DNA from: Catellatospora methionotrophica
Lineage (GTDB): Bacteria; Actinomycetota; Actinomycetes; Mycobacteriales; Micromonosporaceae
DNA: 64,000 nucleotides
Reading direction: 5' to 3'
NCBI RefSeq assembly: GCF_011297335.1
Contig: NZ_JAAOTJ010000013.1
Span: forward strand, 1-64,000
In this document: in pieces, positions 43,011 to 53,534 of the stretch
Layout: each line of letters begins with the position of its first letter
Position numbering within the stretch: position 1 is the stretch's first letter
Translations under genes and position numbers: made by a program
Notes under the pieces: model-generated
What the model was told of the DNA's origin: nothing
What the model saw: only the letters and a program-made list of their open reading frames with translations
Database searches by the model: none

Positions 43011-45875
43011 TCAACCGGGCAGGTCCAGCTCCACCCCGGCGAGTTCCGCCCGGGAATGGACGCCGAGTTTGTGCAGCGCCCGCGCCACGTGCTGCTCGAC
43101 GGTGCGCGGTGACAGGAACAGCATCTGGGCGATCTCGCGGTTGGTGCGCCCCTGCGCGGCCAGCCTGGCCACCTCCCGTTCGCGGGGGGTGAGGCCGCCG
43201 CCGTAGCCGGGCCGCCCGCCCTTCGCCACGACCCCGTGCTCGCGCAGCGTGTGCTGGCAGCGGGCGGCATCCCAGCTCGCGCCCAGGGCCGTGAACGCGC
43301 TGCCCGCCGCGGACAGCGCGGACAGCGCGTCGCCGTCGCCCGGCCGTATCGCCAGTGCGCTGCGGGCCCGGCCCTCCTCGGCCTGGGCCGCCTCGTACGG
43401 GCGCGGCTGCGCCGCGAAGACCTTGGCCGCGTCCGCGAAGTGGACCGCCGCCTCGGCAGGACGGTCCTCGGCGGCGAGCAGGTGCCCCCGGCACAGCTCC
43501 AGCGCGGCTTCGGCCAGCGGCGACTCCAGCCCGCGCATGCCTGCGGCGAACTCCTCGGCCAGTTCGCGCGCCTCCCCGGTCAGCCCGGCCTGGCCCAGCA
43601 CGTGCACCGCGTACGGGGCCAGTTCGGCGGCCCAGTTCCAGATGGCCTTGGCGCGCACCCGGGCCACGGCCCGGCGGGTCTCCGCGACGGCCTCGTCGAG
43701 CTGCCCCCGGGCGGCCAGCACCCGGATGTGGGCCCCGGACGCCGCGGCGACGACCGGCACGGTGCTGGTGTACGGCGCGGCGACGCCCGCGGCGGCCAGT
43801 GAGGACTCGGCGGTGTCCCAGTCGCCCCGGGCCATCGCGAGCTGACCGGTCACCAGGTGGCCCTCGACCGCCGTGGTGGGACCGTCCGGCACGGTGAACT
43901 CGACGGCCCGCTCGGCCAGGCCCGCCCAGCGGCCCATCGCCCAGTCCAGGCGCAGCATCGTGCACCGGGCCGTGGTGCTGGTGACCGACGCGCCGACCTG
44001 ATCGGCGAGGTCGGTGGCCTGGCGCAGGAAGTCCTCGGCGGCGCGGTGGCGGCCGAGCAGGGTCGTCGCGTCGGCGAGGTTCTGCAGGCCGCGGGCGACC
44101 TGCTGGCGTACGGCCAGGTGGGAGCCGCCCTCGGTGGCCAGCCGCTGGGCCACCGTCCAGGCCGCCGGGTCACCGCGGTTCATCAGCAGGGTCGCCCGGT
44201 TGGCCAGCACGGCCATCTTGATCGCGTCGTCGTCGCAGGCCGCGGCGGCCTCCTCGGCGCGTTCGAGCCAGCCGAGGTCGTTGCTGAACGAGGAGAAGTG
44301 CAGCACCGGCCAGGACAGCACGGCCATCGCACGGGCGGCCAGCGCGGGGCGCTCGTGCAGCTCCTCGACGGCCTGTTCGACCTCGGCCGCGCCCTCGGCG
44401 TACTCCCCGGCCTGGTTCATCAGCACCAGCCCCAGCTTGAGCCGCAGCTCGCCACGGGCCGCGACAGGCAGCCGGTCGTCGGCGATGATGCGCCGCAGCA
44501 GGGCCACGGTCTGGTCGGAGCGGCGGCCGACCTCGGCGGTCTGCGCCAGCCGGATCGTCAGGCGGGTGCGCACGTTGCGCGGCACGGTCTGGTCGGCGAG
44601 CACCTCCTCCAGGGTGGCGATCGCGGACTCGTTGTCGCCGTCGGCGATGTAGCGTTCGGCGGCCGCCTCGGCGTGGCGCATCCACGCCTTGTGCTGGCCG
44701 GAGCGGCGGTGGTGGTGGGCCAGCCGGGCCAGCTGCGGGGCCGCGTTGCCTTGGGCGAGCGCGACCGCGGCGCGGCTGTGCAGCTCACGCCGCCAAGGGC
44801 CGGGCATCACCTCGTACACGGCACGGGCGGCCAGCGGGATCCGGTAGCCGTAGCGGCCGTCCTCGGCCTCGGCGAGCACCGCCCCGGTCAGCACCTCGAC
44901 CAGGGCGTCGCGGCCCTGCCCGGCGTCCATCCCGGACACCTCGGTCAGCAGCTCCTCGGCGACGGGCTCGTCCAGCACCGCGGCTGCCTCGGCGATGCGC
45001 CGCCCGGCCGCCGACAGCGCGGCGACCCGGGCGTTGGTCAGTTCGCGCAGCCGCGCGGGCGGGGCGAACCGCCCGAAGCTGTTGCCGTCGCTCTCCTCGC
45101 CGGGCACACGCAACTGGTCGAGCACGTCCTCGATGACACGCGGCACGCCGCCGGTGAGCGCGGTGAGCCGGGCCGTGAAGTCGGCCGGGGGATCGGTCCG
45201 CCGGACCTGGCGCACCAGGCGGCGCACGTCGTCGGGCTGCAGCGGGTGCACGCGCACGGTCGCCGAGCGCATCTGCGGCGCGTACGCGGCGGCGACGCCG
45301 AGCGGCAGCCCGGACACGGCCAGCTCCTCCGGCCGGTACGACAGCACCAGGCACACGTCGTGCAGCGGCGCGGACAGCAGCAGCGACAGCAGGTCCCGCG
45401 AGTCCGGGTCGATCCACTGCAGATCCTCGACGACCAGCGTGACCTGGCCCAGCGAGCCCAGCAGCGCCCGGATCGCGCGTAGCATCCGGTGCCGGTCCTC
45501 GGCCGGGTCGGCCAGGTGTGGCAGGTCCGGCGGCATCCGGTCGGCGAGTTCGGGCAGCAGCGGGCGCAGCGCACCGAGCAGGGGGTTCAACGCGGACGCC
45601 GGGGCCAGGTGCGGTTCGGCGCTCAGCAGCAGCCCGGTCGCCGCGGCCAGGGGCAGCGGCGGCCGGATGGGCGGGCAGGCGGCGGCGAGCACCGTCCCGG
45701 TGGCCTGCCGCCGCCACTCGTTGATCAGCCGGGTCTTGCCGCTGCCCGCCTCACCCGCGACGAACAGCACCGCGGGCGCCTGCGCCACGGCGTGCAGGAA
45801 GCGTTGCAGAGTCTCGGTGCGCCCGACGAACGCGCGGTCTGTCTGCACGCCCGTATCTTCGCCGTTGTCGGCCAT
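43011..45875 (-). CDS. LAL-type LuxR transcriptional regulator 2
   Basis: A 954-residue regulator from ATG 45875; longer readings upstream to 46040 lack a start signal and overlap the divergent gene's promoter. The AAA domain (about 15-280) has Walker A GEAGSGKT (41-48) and Walker [13 protein letters not shown]; a long TPR-like region (about 380-860) follows, then the LuxR HTH (about 890-950: [46 protein letters not shown]). Unlike the LAL at 21829, it is divergent from a gene, the phosphatase-dehydrogenase fusion at 46021, which is a plausible target. Inducer unknown. Confidence 0.9.
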   Translation of the reverse strand: MADNGEDTGVQTDRAFVGRTETLQRFLHAVAQAPAVLFVAGEAGSGKTRLINEWRRQATGTVLAAACPPIRPPLPLAAATGLLLSAEPHLAPASALNPLLGALRPLLPELADRMPPDLPHLADPAEDRHRMLRAIRALLGSLGQVTLVVEDLQWIDPDSRDLLSLLLSAPLHDVCLVLSYRPEELAVSGLPLGVAAAYAPQMRSATVRVHPLQPDDVRRLVRQVRRTDPPADFTARLTALTGGVPRVIEDVLDQLRVPGEESDGNSFGRFAPPARLRELTNARVAALSAAGRRIAEAAAVLDEPVAEELLTEVSGMDAGQGRDALVEVLTGAVLAEAEDGRYGYRIPLAARAVYEVMPGPWRRELHSRAAVALAQGNAAPQLARLAHHHRRSGQHKAWMRHAEAAAERYIADGDNESAIATLEEVLADQTVPRNVRTRLTIRLAQTAEVGRRSDQTVALLRRIIADDRLPVAARGELRLKLGLVLMNQAGEYAEGAAEVEQAVEELHERPALAARAMAVLSWPVLHFSSFSNDLGWLERAEEAAAACDDDAIKMAVLANRATLLMNRGDPAAWTVAQRLATEGGSHLAVRQQVARGLQNLADATTLLGRHRAAEDFLRQATDLADQVGASVTSTTARCTMLRLDWAMGRWAGLAERAVEFTVPDGPTTAVEGHLVTGQLAMARGDWDTAESSLAAAGVAAPYTSTVPVVAAASGAHIRVLAARGQLDEAVAETRRAVARVRAKAIWNWAAELAPYAVHVLGQAGLTGEARELAEEFAAGMRGLESPLAEAALELCRGHLLAAEDRPAEAAVHFADAAKVFAAQPRPYEAAQAEEGRARSALAIRPGDGDALSALSAAGSAFTALGASWDAARCQHTLREHGVVAKGGRPGYGGGLTPREREVARLAAQGRTNREIAQMLFLSPRTVEQHVARALHKLGVHSRAELAGVELDLPG

Positions 45876-46020
45876 CGACGCCAAGTCATCCCGGTCCGCG
45901 AGCGGACACCCATGCCATGACGCCGTCCTCGGGTCCGGTCCCGACCGGGTCACCGGCGGCGCGGTTCGCCGGGCGGACCGTGGGTAATGTTTGCGGCGCG
46001 AGGCTGAGGAGGGCGGGCGC

Positions 46021-48216
46021 ATGGGCCGGGTCATCGTCATCGGGGACGTCGGCGGTTTCCCGGATCAGCTCCGGGCGGCGCTGATCGCGGCCGGGGCACG
46101 CAGGAAGGATCTGCGGCTGCCCGCCGACCTGACCGTCATCCAGGTCGGCGACCTGGTCGACCGCGGCCCGGACAGCTCCGGCGTGCTGCGCATCGTCGGC
46201 GAGCGCCTCGACGACCAGCCGGACCAGTGGATCCAGCTGCTGGGCAACCACGAGTCGCAGTACCTGCCCGGCGGTGAACAGTTCTTCCCCGAGCGCCTGT
46301 CCAAAGCCGACGCCCGGTTGTTGCGTACCTGGTGGGAGGACGGTCGGCTGCGGGTCGCGGCGGCGGTGCGCACCGCGGACGACGACGACTACCTGCTCAG
46401 CCACGCCGGGCTGACCGTGGCCTGCTGGCAGGAGCTGGGCGAGCCGGCCACCGCCGCGGCCGCCGCGCGGCTGCTCGACGAGCGGCCCGAGCCGATGCTG
46501 TGGCGCGGCTTCGACACCGGCGCCGACGGCAAGTCGGGGCCGCTGTGGGCCGAGGCGGGCTCCGAACTGTACGGCGAATGGCTCGACTTCTACGCCACCG
46601 GCGGGTTCGTGCCGTTCGGGCAGGTCCACGGGCACTCGCAGATCGTGGGCTTCCGCGACCGCAGTTGGCGGGTCACCGGCCGGATCCGGCAGCGGGCCAC
46701 CGTCGACTGGGAGGCCCGGCACGTCCGGGTGCGCGCGGGCGGGCGGGTGCTCATCGGCGTCGACCCCAAGCACGGCCGCAACGGCGCGCCGTCGTGGCGG
46801 CCCCTGGCGTTCGACGGCGCGACGGTGCTGTTGACCGGTCACCCGCCGACCGGAACCGCGCGGGCCACGCCACTCGGCGCGACGCGACCGGCCGGCCCGG
46901 CGGCGACCGGAGGCCCGGCGGCCGCCGACAGCGCGGTTTCGGGCGGCGAGCCGACGGCCGCCGGCGCGGTTTCGGGCGGTGCACGGTCCGAACCCGCCGG
47001 AGCCGGGGCGTCGGGCGAATCGAGCAGACGGGCGCGGGCCGACCGGCCGTACGACGTCGTGCTTTTCGGGGCGACCGGGTTCACCGGCGGGCTGACCGCC
47101 GACTACCTGGCGCGGCACGTGCCGCAGGGATGCCGGTGGGCGCTGGCCGGGCGGGACGAAGCCAGGCTCGCGGCGGTGCGCGATCGGCTCGCCGCGACCG
47201 TGCCCGGCTGTGCCGACCTGCCGCTGCTGCACGCCGACAGCGCCGACCCGGCGTCGCTGGCCGCGCTGGCCGCCGCGACCCGGGTCGTGATCAGCACCGT
47301 CGGCCCGTACGTGCTGCACGGCGAGCCGCTGGTGGCCGCGTGCGCGGCGGCGGGCACCGACTACGTGGACCTGACCGGCGAGCCCGAGTTCGTCGACGAC
47401 ATGTACGTGCGCCACCACGCTGCGGCCGTGGCCAGCGGGGCCCGGCTCGTGCACGCGTGCGGCTTCGACTCGGTGCCGCACGACCTGGGCGTGTTGCTGA
47501 CGGTCGGGCGGCTGCCCGCCGACGCGCCGATCCGCGTCGACGGCCACGTCCGCGCGCGCGGCTCGATCTCCGGCGGCACGCTGGCCTCGGCCCTGCTGGC
47601 GTTCTCGCGCCGCGGCCAGACCGCGCGGGCGGCCCGCGCCCGCCGCCCGCTCGACCCGCGCCCGGCGGACCGGCGCGTCCGCACCCCGCTCGGCGGGCTG
47701 CGCCGGGTCCACCCGGGCAGCGGCCTGCAGGGCTGGGCGGTGCCGCTGCCGACCATCGACCCGCAGCTCGTGGGGCGGTCCGCGACAGCGCTGGAGCGTT
47801 ACGGACCCGACTTCGCGTACACCCACAGCGCGGTGGTCCGGCGGCTGCCGGTGGCGCTGGCGGCGCTCGCCGGGGCGGCGGTGCTGTTCGTGCTCGCGCA
47901 GCTCGGCCCGGTGCGGCGCTGGCTGATGCGGCGGCTGCCGGGCGGGCAGGGTCCCGGCCCCACGCAGCGGGAGAAGAACTGGTTCAGTGTCCGGTTCGTC
48001 GGCGAGGGCGGCGGGAGGCGCGTGGTCACCGAGGTGTCGGGTGGTGATCCCGGCTACGGCGAGACCGCGAAGATGCTCGCCGAGTCCGCGCTGTGCCTCG
48101 CCTTCGACGAGCTGCCGCCGACCTCGGGTCAGGTCACCACGGCGGTGGCGATGGGGGAGGCGCTGACCGCGCGGCTGGTCGCGGCCGGACTGAAGTTCGA
48201 GGTCGAACAGGCCTGA
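46021..48216 (+). CDS. Metallophosphatase-saccharopine-dehydrogenase-like fusion
   Basis: A 731-residue protein from ATG 46021 (AGGAGG at 46007). Part one (about 1-270) is a calcineurin-like PPP phosphatase: GDVGG (the usual His of GDxHG is Gly), [21 protein letters not shown] and VHGHSQ. After an Ala/Gly-rich linker (about 275-338) comes a saccharopine-dehydrogenase-like Rossmann domain (about 340-731: [14 protein letters not shown]..., NADP-type, with a membrane-like helix near 620-640), similar to mycobacterial trans-acting enoyl reductases. No ATG, GTG or TTG is in frame between about 46831 and the first strand of part two, so it is not two genes. The pairing is unusual; substrates unknown. 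Confidence 0.82.
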   Translation: MGRVIVIGDVGGFPDQLRAALIAAGARRKDLRLPADLTVIQVGDLVDRGPDSSGVLRIVGERLDDQPDQWIQLLGNHESQYLPGGEQFFPERLSKADARLLRTWWEDGRLRVAAAVRTADDDDYLLSHAGLTVACWQELGEPATAAAAARLLDERPEPMLWRGFDTGADGKSGPLWAEAGSELYGEWLDFYATGGFVPFGQVHGHSQIVGFRDRSWRVTGRIRQRATVDWEARHVRVRAGGRVLIGVDPKHGRNGAPSWRPLAFDGATVLLTGHPPTGTARATPLGATRPAGPAATGGPAAADSAVSGGEPTAAGAVSGGARSEPAGAGASGESSRRARADRPYDVVLFGATGFTGGLTADYLARHVPQGCRWALAGRDEARLAAVRDRLAATVPGCADLPLLHADSADPASLAALAAATRVVISTVGPYVLHGEPLVAACAAAGTDYVDLTGEPEFVDDMYVRHHAAAVASGARLVHACGFDSVPHDLGVLLTVGRLPADAPIRVDGHVRARGSISGGTLASALLAFSRRGQTARAARARRPLDPRPADRRVRTPLGGLRRVHPGSGLQGWAVPLPTIDPQLVGRSATALERYGPDFAYTHSAVVRRLPVALAALAGAAVLFVLAQLGPVRRWLMRRLPGGQGPGPTQREKNWFSVRFVGEGGGRRVVTEVSGGDPGYGETAKMLAESALCLAFDELPPTSGQVTTAVAMGEALTARLVAAGLKFEVEQA

Positions 48217-48491
48217 GTTGGTCAACGCCACCGGCGCGGAGATTTGGTGTGGCCGAGCTTCGCCCTGGTCTCGGTGCCCGGGTCGAGCACCACGATGAAC
48301 CGGTTCAGCGGTATGTGTCGCCAGGGCGTGCGTAGGCCGGAAGAGGCACCTTAACCGGTTGCGCCCATCGCGGCATCCACCTATGCTGATGCCGACGCTT
48401 GTAGGGAGCCGTCGGGCTGCGTCATTTCCGATTCCTGGTGTCCGTCCCCCGCGTCGGCGACGCCGACGGGGCTGCTCCCTCCGAGGTGAAG
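48217..48491 (+). promoter_or_regulatory. Mannanase upstream region with palindromes
   Basis: Two copies of the palindrome AACCGGTT (48298-48305 and 48353-48360, 55 bp apart) could be paired operator half-sites for a dimeric repressor. Nearer the gene, CGTCGGCG-A-CGCCGACG (48453-48469) is a perfect 17-base palindrome in the probable 5' leader, flanked by C and G runs that lengthen the stem, 22 bases before the start codon. Roles are inferred. Confidence 0.45.
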
Positions 48492-50378
48492 ATGAAAAGA
48501 AAGATCGCGCTGGCCGCTGCGTCCCTGTTGACGCTCGCCGCCGCCGTGGTGGCGTTCAGTCAGCCGGCCCAGGCCGCCACCGGCATCCGGGTGTCCAACG
48601 GCAAACTCGTCGAGGCCAACGGCACCGCCCTCAAGCTGCGCGGCATCAACCACCCGCACGCCTGGTACGCCACCCAGACCAGCTCGTTCGCCAACATCAA
48701 GGCGGCCGGGGCCAACTCCGTGCGGGTGGTGCTGTCCGGCGGGCGCTGGACCACCAACACCGCGTCCGACGTCGCGAACGTCATCGGGCTGTGCAAGACC
48801 AACAAGCTGATCTGCGTGCTGGAGAACCACGACACGACCGGGTTCGGCGAGCAGAGCGGCGCGGTCAGCCTGGACGCGGCGGTGAACTACTGGATCAGCG
48901 TGCAGAGCGCGCTGACCGGCCAGGAGAACTACGTCATCCTCAACATCGGCAACGAGCCGATCGGCAACAACGCGACCACCCCGAACTGGACCGACGCCAC
49001 CAAGAGTGCCATCGTCCGGCTGCGCAACGCCGGTTTCCAGCACACCATCATGGTCGACGCGCCGAACTGGGGTCAGGACTGGTCGTTCACGATGCGCGAC
49101 AACGCGCCGAGCGTGCTGGCCGCCGACACCACCGGCAACACCATCTTCAGCGTGCACATGTACGGCGTGTTCGACACCGCCGCCGAGGTCACCGCGTACG
49201 TCGACTCGTTCACCAGCCGCAACCTGGCGCTGTGCGTGTGCGAGTTCGGTGACATGCACTCCGACGGCAACCCCGACGAGGACACCATCCTGGCCAAGAC
49301 CCAGTCCGCCGGTATCGGCAACATGGGCTGGTCGTGGAGCGGCAACGGCGGCGGCGTCGAGTACCTCGACATGGTGACGAGCTTCAACCCGGCCCAGCGC
49401 AGCACCTGGGGCAACCGCTACATCACCGGGGCGAACGGCCTGTCCACCACCTCGACCCAGGCGACCATCTACAACACCGGCGGCGACACGCAGGCCCCGT
49501 CGACGCCGGGCACCCCGTCGGCGTCGAACGTGACCTCCTCCTCGCTGAGCCTGTCCTGGTCGGCCTCGACCGACAACGTGGGCGTGACCGGGTATGACGT
49601 CGTGCGGGTGTCGGGTTCGACGGAGACCGTGCTCGCCTCGCCGAGCGCTAACTCCGCGTCGCTGACCGGCCTGTCGGCGGGCACGCAGTACACCCTGGCC
49701 GTGTACGCCAAGGACGCGGCGGGCAACCGCTCGTCCCGCTCGTCGACGGTCAGCGTCACGACCTCGGGCACCGGGGGCGACACGCAGGCCCCATCCACGC
49801 CGGGTACGCCGTCGGCGTCGGGCGTGACCTCGTCGTCGCTGAGCCTGTCGTGGTCGGCGTCGACCGACAACGTGGGCGTGACCGGCTACGACGTGGTCCG
49901 GGTGTCGGGTTCGACCGAGACGGTGCTGGCCTCGCCGAGCAGCAACTCCGCCTCGCTGACCGGTCTGAGCGCCGCGACGCAGTACACCCTGGCGGTGTAC
50001 GCCAAGGACGCCGCGGGCAACCGCTCGGCGCGCTCGGCCACGGTCAGCGTGACCACGCAGACCGGCGGCGGCTCGGGTGGCTGCACGGCGGTGTACGCGA
50101 TCACCAACCAGTGGCCCGGCGGCTTCGGGGCGAACGTGACCGTGACCAACGGCGCCACCGCCAGCACTGGCTGGGCGGTGACCTGGACGTTCGCGAACGG
50201 ACAGACCATCACCCAGATCTGGAGCGCGACGGACACCGCGAGCGGCGCGAGCCACACCGCGCGCAACGTGGGCTACAACGGCAACCTGGGCCCGAACGCG
50301 TCCACGTCGTTCGGTTTCAACGCGACCTGGAACAACACGACCAACGCGGTGCCGGTGCTGACCTGTACGCGTAGCTGA
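48492..50378 (+). CDS. Secreted GH5 beta-mannanase with FnIII-FnIII-CBM2
   Basis: A 628-residue exported enzyme from ATG 48492. Signal peptide 1-28 (AQA), GH5 barrel (about 30-320), two FnIII domains (about 331-425 and 430-522), and a CBM2 cellulose-binding domain (about 530-628, with exposed Trp residues and terminal Cys pair CTAVY...LTCTRS). Catalytic residues are E155 in NIGNEP (acid/base) and E251 in CVCEFGD (nucleophile). The barrel most resembles GH5_8 beta-mannanases (LDAAVNYWISVQ, IVDAPNWGQDW, MGWSWSGNGGG...YLDM). It should cut mannan or glucomannan. The FnIII units are near-identical duplicates. A strong terminator follows. Confidence 0.9.
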   Translation: MKRKIALAAASLLTLAAAVVAFSQPAQAATGIRVSNGKLVEANGTALKLRGINHPHAWYATQTSSFANIKAAGANSVRVVLSGGRWTTNTASDVANVIGLCKTNKLICVLENHDTTGFGEQSGAVSLDAAVNYWISVQSALTGQENYVILNIGNEPIGNNATTPNWTDATKSAIVRLRNAGFQHTIMVDAPNWGQDWSFTMRDNAPSVLAADTTGNTIFSVHMYGVFDTAAEVTAYVDSFTSRNLALCVCEFGDMHSDGNPDEDTILAKTQSAGIGNMGWSWSGNGGGVEYLDMVTSFNPAQRSTWGNRYITGANGLSTTSTQATIYNTGGDTQAPSTPGTPSASNVTSSSLSLSWSASTDNVGVTGYDVVRVSGSTETVLASPSANSASLTGLSAGTQYTLAVYAKDAAGNRSSRSSTVSVTTSGTGGDTQAPSTPGTPSASGVTSSSLSLSWSASTDNVGVTGYDVVRVSGSTETVLASPSSNSASLTGLSAATQYTLAVYAKDAAGNRSARSATVSVTTQTGGGSGGCTAVYAITNQWPGGFGANVTVTNGATASTGWAVTWTFANGQTITQIWSATDTASGASHTARNVGYNGNLGPNASTSFGFNATWNNTTNAVPVLTCTRS

Positions 50379-50391
50379 GACCCGCTTTGCG

Positions 50392-50435
50392 AACAGCCGC
50401 GCCCGCCCCGTACCCGAGGGGCGGGCGCGGCTGTT
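50392..50435 (+). terminator. Strong hairpin terminator after mannanase
   Basis: Perfect 18-bp arms (50392-50409 and 50418-50435), starting AACAGCCGCGCCCG, with an 8-base loop, 14 bases after the stop. TTTAG follows the stem. Confidence 0.9.
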
Positions 50436-50583
50436 TAGTTCCCGACAAATCCTTTCTCAACGCGTATTGGGGAAATTCGGGCTTATTTGGAGTCATCAGC
50501 GTGTAAGAGGCTGAATTATGCATTCCGCTCGTTAGCCTGGCGCACTGTCAGCGACACCACACGAGATGGAGGGCTTTCACGCT

Positions 50584-53340
50584 ATGGGTCATCGGAGATC
50601 GCTGCCCGTCGGTGCGGCGCTGATGTCAGGACTGCTGTCGGTCGCCATGCCCGCCCCGGCCGCACATGCCGCCGCGCCGCCCGCCGCGCCGACCATCACC
50701 GAGCCAGGTGCCGACAACACCCTGGTCAGCGCCGCCGACGTACACATGGAGGCCGCCCCGTTCAGCGACCCCGACGGCGACGCGCACCTGTGCAGCGAGT
50801 GGGAGATCCTCACCGGCGGTGAGCGGGTCTGGGCCAGCGGCTGCACCGGCGGCGTGCTGCGCAACCACATCCACATGGGCGACGGCGTGTTCGAGAACTC
50901 GCACGCCGGACGCGGGGACCTGATCCCCGACAAGGACTACGAGCTGCGGGTCCGGTTCAAGGACAACAGCGGCGACCCGGGCACCGAGTGGAGTGTCTGG
51001 ACCGAGCGCCCGTTCCGTACGGCCAAGGAGCTCAAGCCCCGCCCCGACGCGCCCGAATGGGTCGTCAAGCAGGACGGCTACAAGGTCGAGGAGGTGGCGG
51101 GCGGCTTCTCGCTGCCGGTCAACATCGCCATGGTGCCCGGCCACGTCGCCGACCCGTCCAAGCCGATGTTCTACGTGACCGAGCTGTACGGCAAGATCAA
51201 GGTGGTCAAGGCCGACTACTCGGTGTCCACCTACGCCGACGACCTGCTCAACTACGACCCGTCCAAGGTCTTCCCCGGCAGCGGCGAGATGGGCCTGGCC
51301 GGTCTGGCCATCGACCCTGCGAGCGGCGACCTGTTCGCGTCCATGGTCTACAAGGACGGCAACAACTACTACCCGAAGGTCGTCCGCTTCCACAGCACCG
51401 ACGGCGGCAAGACGGTCTCGACGAAGAAGACGATCCTCGACTTCGACGACGAGCCGCAGAGCGCCTCGCACCAGATCTCCAACCTGAGCATCGGCCCTGA
51501 CGGCAAGCTCTACGTACACCTGGGTGACGGCTTCGAGCCCGACACCGCGCAGGACAAGGACTCGGCCCGGGGCAAGGTGCTGCGGCTGAACCTGGACGGA
51601 ACGGTGCCCGGCGACAACCCGTTCTTCGACGACGACGACGGCATCAGCGCCCGCGACATGATCTTCGCGTACGGCCTGCGCAACCCGTTCGGCGGCGCGT
51701 GGCGCGCGACCGACGGCCAGCACTACTCCGTCGAGAACGGCCCCGGCGCCAACGACCGCCTCGCCCGCATCACCAAGGGCACCGACTACGGCTGGGGCGG
51801 CAGCGTCAACGACATGAAGAAGAACGCGCTCTACTACTGGGAGCGCACGCACGCGCCGGTGAACATCACCTTCACCGAGCAGAGCGACCACCACGCGGGC
51901 GGCTTCCCCGAGGACAAGTGGGGCCACGCCTTCGTCTCCGAGAGCGGCCCGACGTACGCCACGGGCCCGCAGGAGAAGGGCAAGCGCATCGTCGAGTTCG
52001 GGTTCAACGGCGACGGCTCCGTCACCGCCCCGAAGACGCTGGTCGAGTACAACGGCGGTGGCAAGACCACGGTCGCCGGCCTCGCCGTCGGCCAGGACGG
52101 CCTCTACTTCACCGGCCTCTACCCCGACGCCGGGGACCCGACCAAGGCCGGTGCGAAGATCTACCGGGTGCGGTACGCGCCGTCGCAGGCCGCGTCACCG
52201 GTCATGATCTACGGCGACCGCGACTTCAAGGGCTCCTTCCAGGCGCTCGGCGCGGGTGTGCACGACAACGCCAAGGGCGAGCTGGGTTCGGTCGGCAACG
52301 ACAAGATGAGCTCGATGAGGGTCGGCCCCGGCTACCGCGTCGTGGTCTGCCAGGACGACAGCTCGCAGGGCCGCACCAACGCGCTCAACCTCGGCCTGTG
52401 CCGCTACTACGGCCCCGGCCAGCACGAGTTCGTCGGCGCGGACCTCAACGACCAGGCGTCGATGATCGCCGTCCTGTCCGGCCCCGCCAAGGGCAAGGGC
52501 GTCACGGCGTACACCGGACCGAACTTCTCCGGCGACTCCCAGCCGCTCGGCGTCGGCGGTTTCGAGGCCAGCGCGGGCGAGCTGAACAAGGTCGACACCG
52601 AGACCACCTCGATGAAGGTGGCCACCGGCCACGAGGCGATCGTCTGCCAGCACGACCGCGACGCGGGCGTCAACAGCGGCCAGGTCGGCCCGTGCCGCTT
52701 CTTCACCGCCGGTGACCACCCGGCGCTCGGCGCGAACTTCGAGGACAACGTCCACCTGATCGCGGTCGGCGGCCCGGCGATGACGGCGTACAGCGAAGCA
52801 GGGCTGGCCGGCAACTCGCAGCTGTTCGCGCCCGGCATCCACCAGGCCTACCTGGGCAACCTGAGCATCGTCGGCAACGACGCGATCACCTCGTTCCGGG
52901 TCGAGCCCGGCTACCGCGCCGTGGTCTGCTCCAACGACGGCAAGACGCTGACCAACAAGGGTGACCTCGGCCCCTGCCGCACCTTCGGCGCGGGCGACCA
53001 CACCCTGCAGGGCAGCACGCTCGACAACAAGATCTCGCTGATGGCGGTGCTGGCCGGGCCGAGCAACGGCGCGCGGATGACCGTCTACCGCGACCGTGAC
53101 TTCAAGGGCCTGTCCAACAAGTACGGCATCGGCCTCTACGAGTCGGCGGAGATCGGCCCGGTCGGCAACGACAAGATCAGCTCGCTGAAGGTGGCCGCCG
53201 ACCACGAGGCCGTGGTCTGCCGCCACGACAGCGCCAAGGGCGAGGCCGACATCAACCCGTGCCGCCTGTACACCGGCGACCAGAAGTACGTCGGGGCGGA
53301 CCTGAACGACGACATCTCCCTGGTGGCCATCGCCAAGTAG
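50584..53340 (+). CDS. Secreted sugar dehydrogenase with four crystallin-like repeats
   Basis: A 918-residue exported protein from ATG 50584; the in-frame ATG at 50566 lies in the GGAGG ribosome site. Signal peptide to about residue 32, an FnIII-like domain (about 35-145), then a six-bladed glucose/sorbosone dehydrogenase (GSDH) beta-propeller (about 155-530) with GEMGLAGLAIDP, LYVHLGDGF and YGLRNPFG, usually a PQQ enzyme that oxidises sugars. The C-terminal about 385 residues are four tandem beta-gamma-crystallin-like repeats of about 95 residues, each with a YGDRDFKG-type Greek key, paired Cys (VVVCQDD...LCRYY) and a G-D motif; these often bind Ca2+. The combination is unusual. A terminator follows. 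Confidence 0.85.
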   Translation: MGHRRSLPVGAALMSGLLSVAMPAPAAHAAAPPAAPTITEPGADNTLVSAADVHMEAAPFSDPDGDAHLCSEWEILTGGERVWASGCTGGVLRNHIHMGDGVFENSHAGRGDLIPDKDYELRVRFKDNSGDPGTEWSVWTERPFRTAKELKPRPDAPEWVVKQDGYKVEEVAGGFSLPVNIAMVPGHVADPSKPMFYVTELYGKIKVVKADYSVSTYADDLLNYDPSKVFPGSGEMGLAGLAIDPASGDLFASMVYKDGNNYYPKVVRFHSTDGGKTVSTKKTILDFDDEPQSASHQISNLSIGPDGKLYVHLGDGFEPDTAQDKDSARGKVLRLNLDGTVPGDNPFFDDDDGISARDMIFAYGLRNPFGGAWRATDGQHYSVENGPGANDRLARITKGTDYGWGGSVNDMKKNALYYWERTHAPVNITFTEQSDHHAGGFPEDKWGHAFVSESGPTYATGPQEKGKRIVEFGFNGDGSVTAPKTLVEYNGGGKTTVAGLAVGQDGLYFTGLYPDAGDPTKAGAKIYRVRYAPSQAASPVMIYGDRDFKGSFQALGAGVHDNAKGELGSVGNDKMSSMRVGPGYRVVVCQDDSSQGRTNALNLGLCRYYGPGQHEFVGADLNDQASMIAVLSGPAKGKGVTAYTGPNFSGDSQPLGVGGFEASAGELNKVDTETTSMKVATGHEAIVCQHDRDAGVNSGQVGPCRFFTAGDHPALGANFEDNVHLIAVGGPAMTAYSEAGLAGNSQLFAPGIHQAYLGNLSIVGNDAITSFRVEPGYRAVVCSNDGKTLTNKGDLGPCRTFGAGDHTLQGSTLDNKISLMAVLAGPSNGARMTVYRDRDFKGLSNKYGIGLYESAEIGPVGNDKISSLKVAADHEAVVCRHDSAKGEADINPCRLYTGDQKYVGADLNDDISLVAIAK

Positions 53341-53349
53341 AAGTCGCCC

Positions 53350-53382
53350 GAAGCGCCGCCGACCCCCGGTCGGCGGCGCTTC
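53350..53382 (+). terminator. Hairpin terminator after sugar dehydrogenase gene
   Basis: Perfect 15-bp arms GAAGCGCCGCCGACC and complement, with a 3-base CCC loop, 9 bases after the stop codon. No U-run. Confidence 0.9.
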
Positions 53383-53416
53383 GCCGTCCCCCGCCAGCGG
53401 GTGAAAGACCCGGCGT

Positions 53417-53479
53417 TGATCGCCGTTTCCGGTCAAAACCTGTGGTCTGAGCGCAGATTCTGACCGGAAACGGCGATCA
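53417..53479. repeat. 63-bp palindrome, family 1 copy 3
   Basis: Perfect 19-bp arms (53417-53435 and 53461-53479), core GATCGCCGTTTCCGGTC, imperfect inner stem and a GGTCTGAGC tip. Differs from the copies at 18669 and 39925 at paired positions (G to C in one arm with C to G in the other). It lies between convergent genes and directly before a hexanucleotide repeat. Confidence 0.9.
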
Positions 53480-53480
53480 T

Positions 53481-53533
<53 letters not shown>

Positions 53534-53534
53534 G

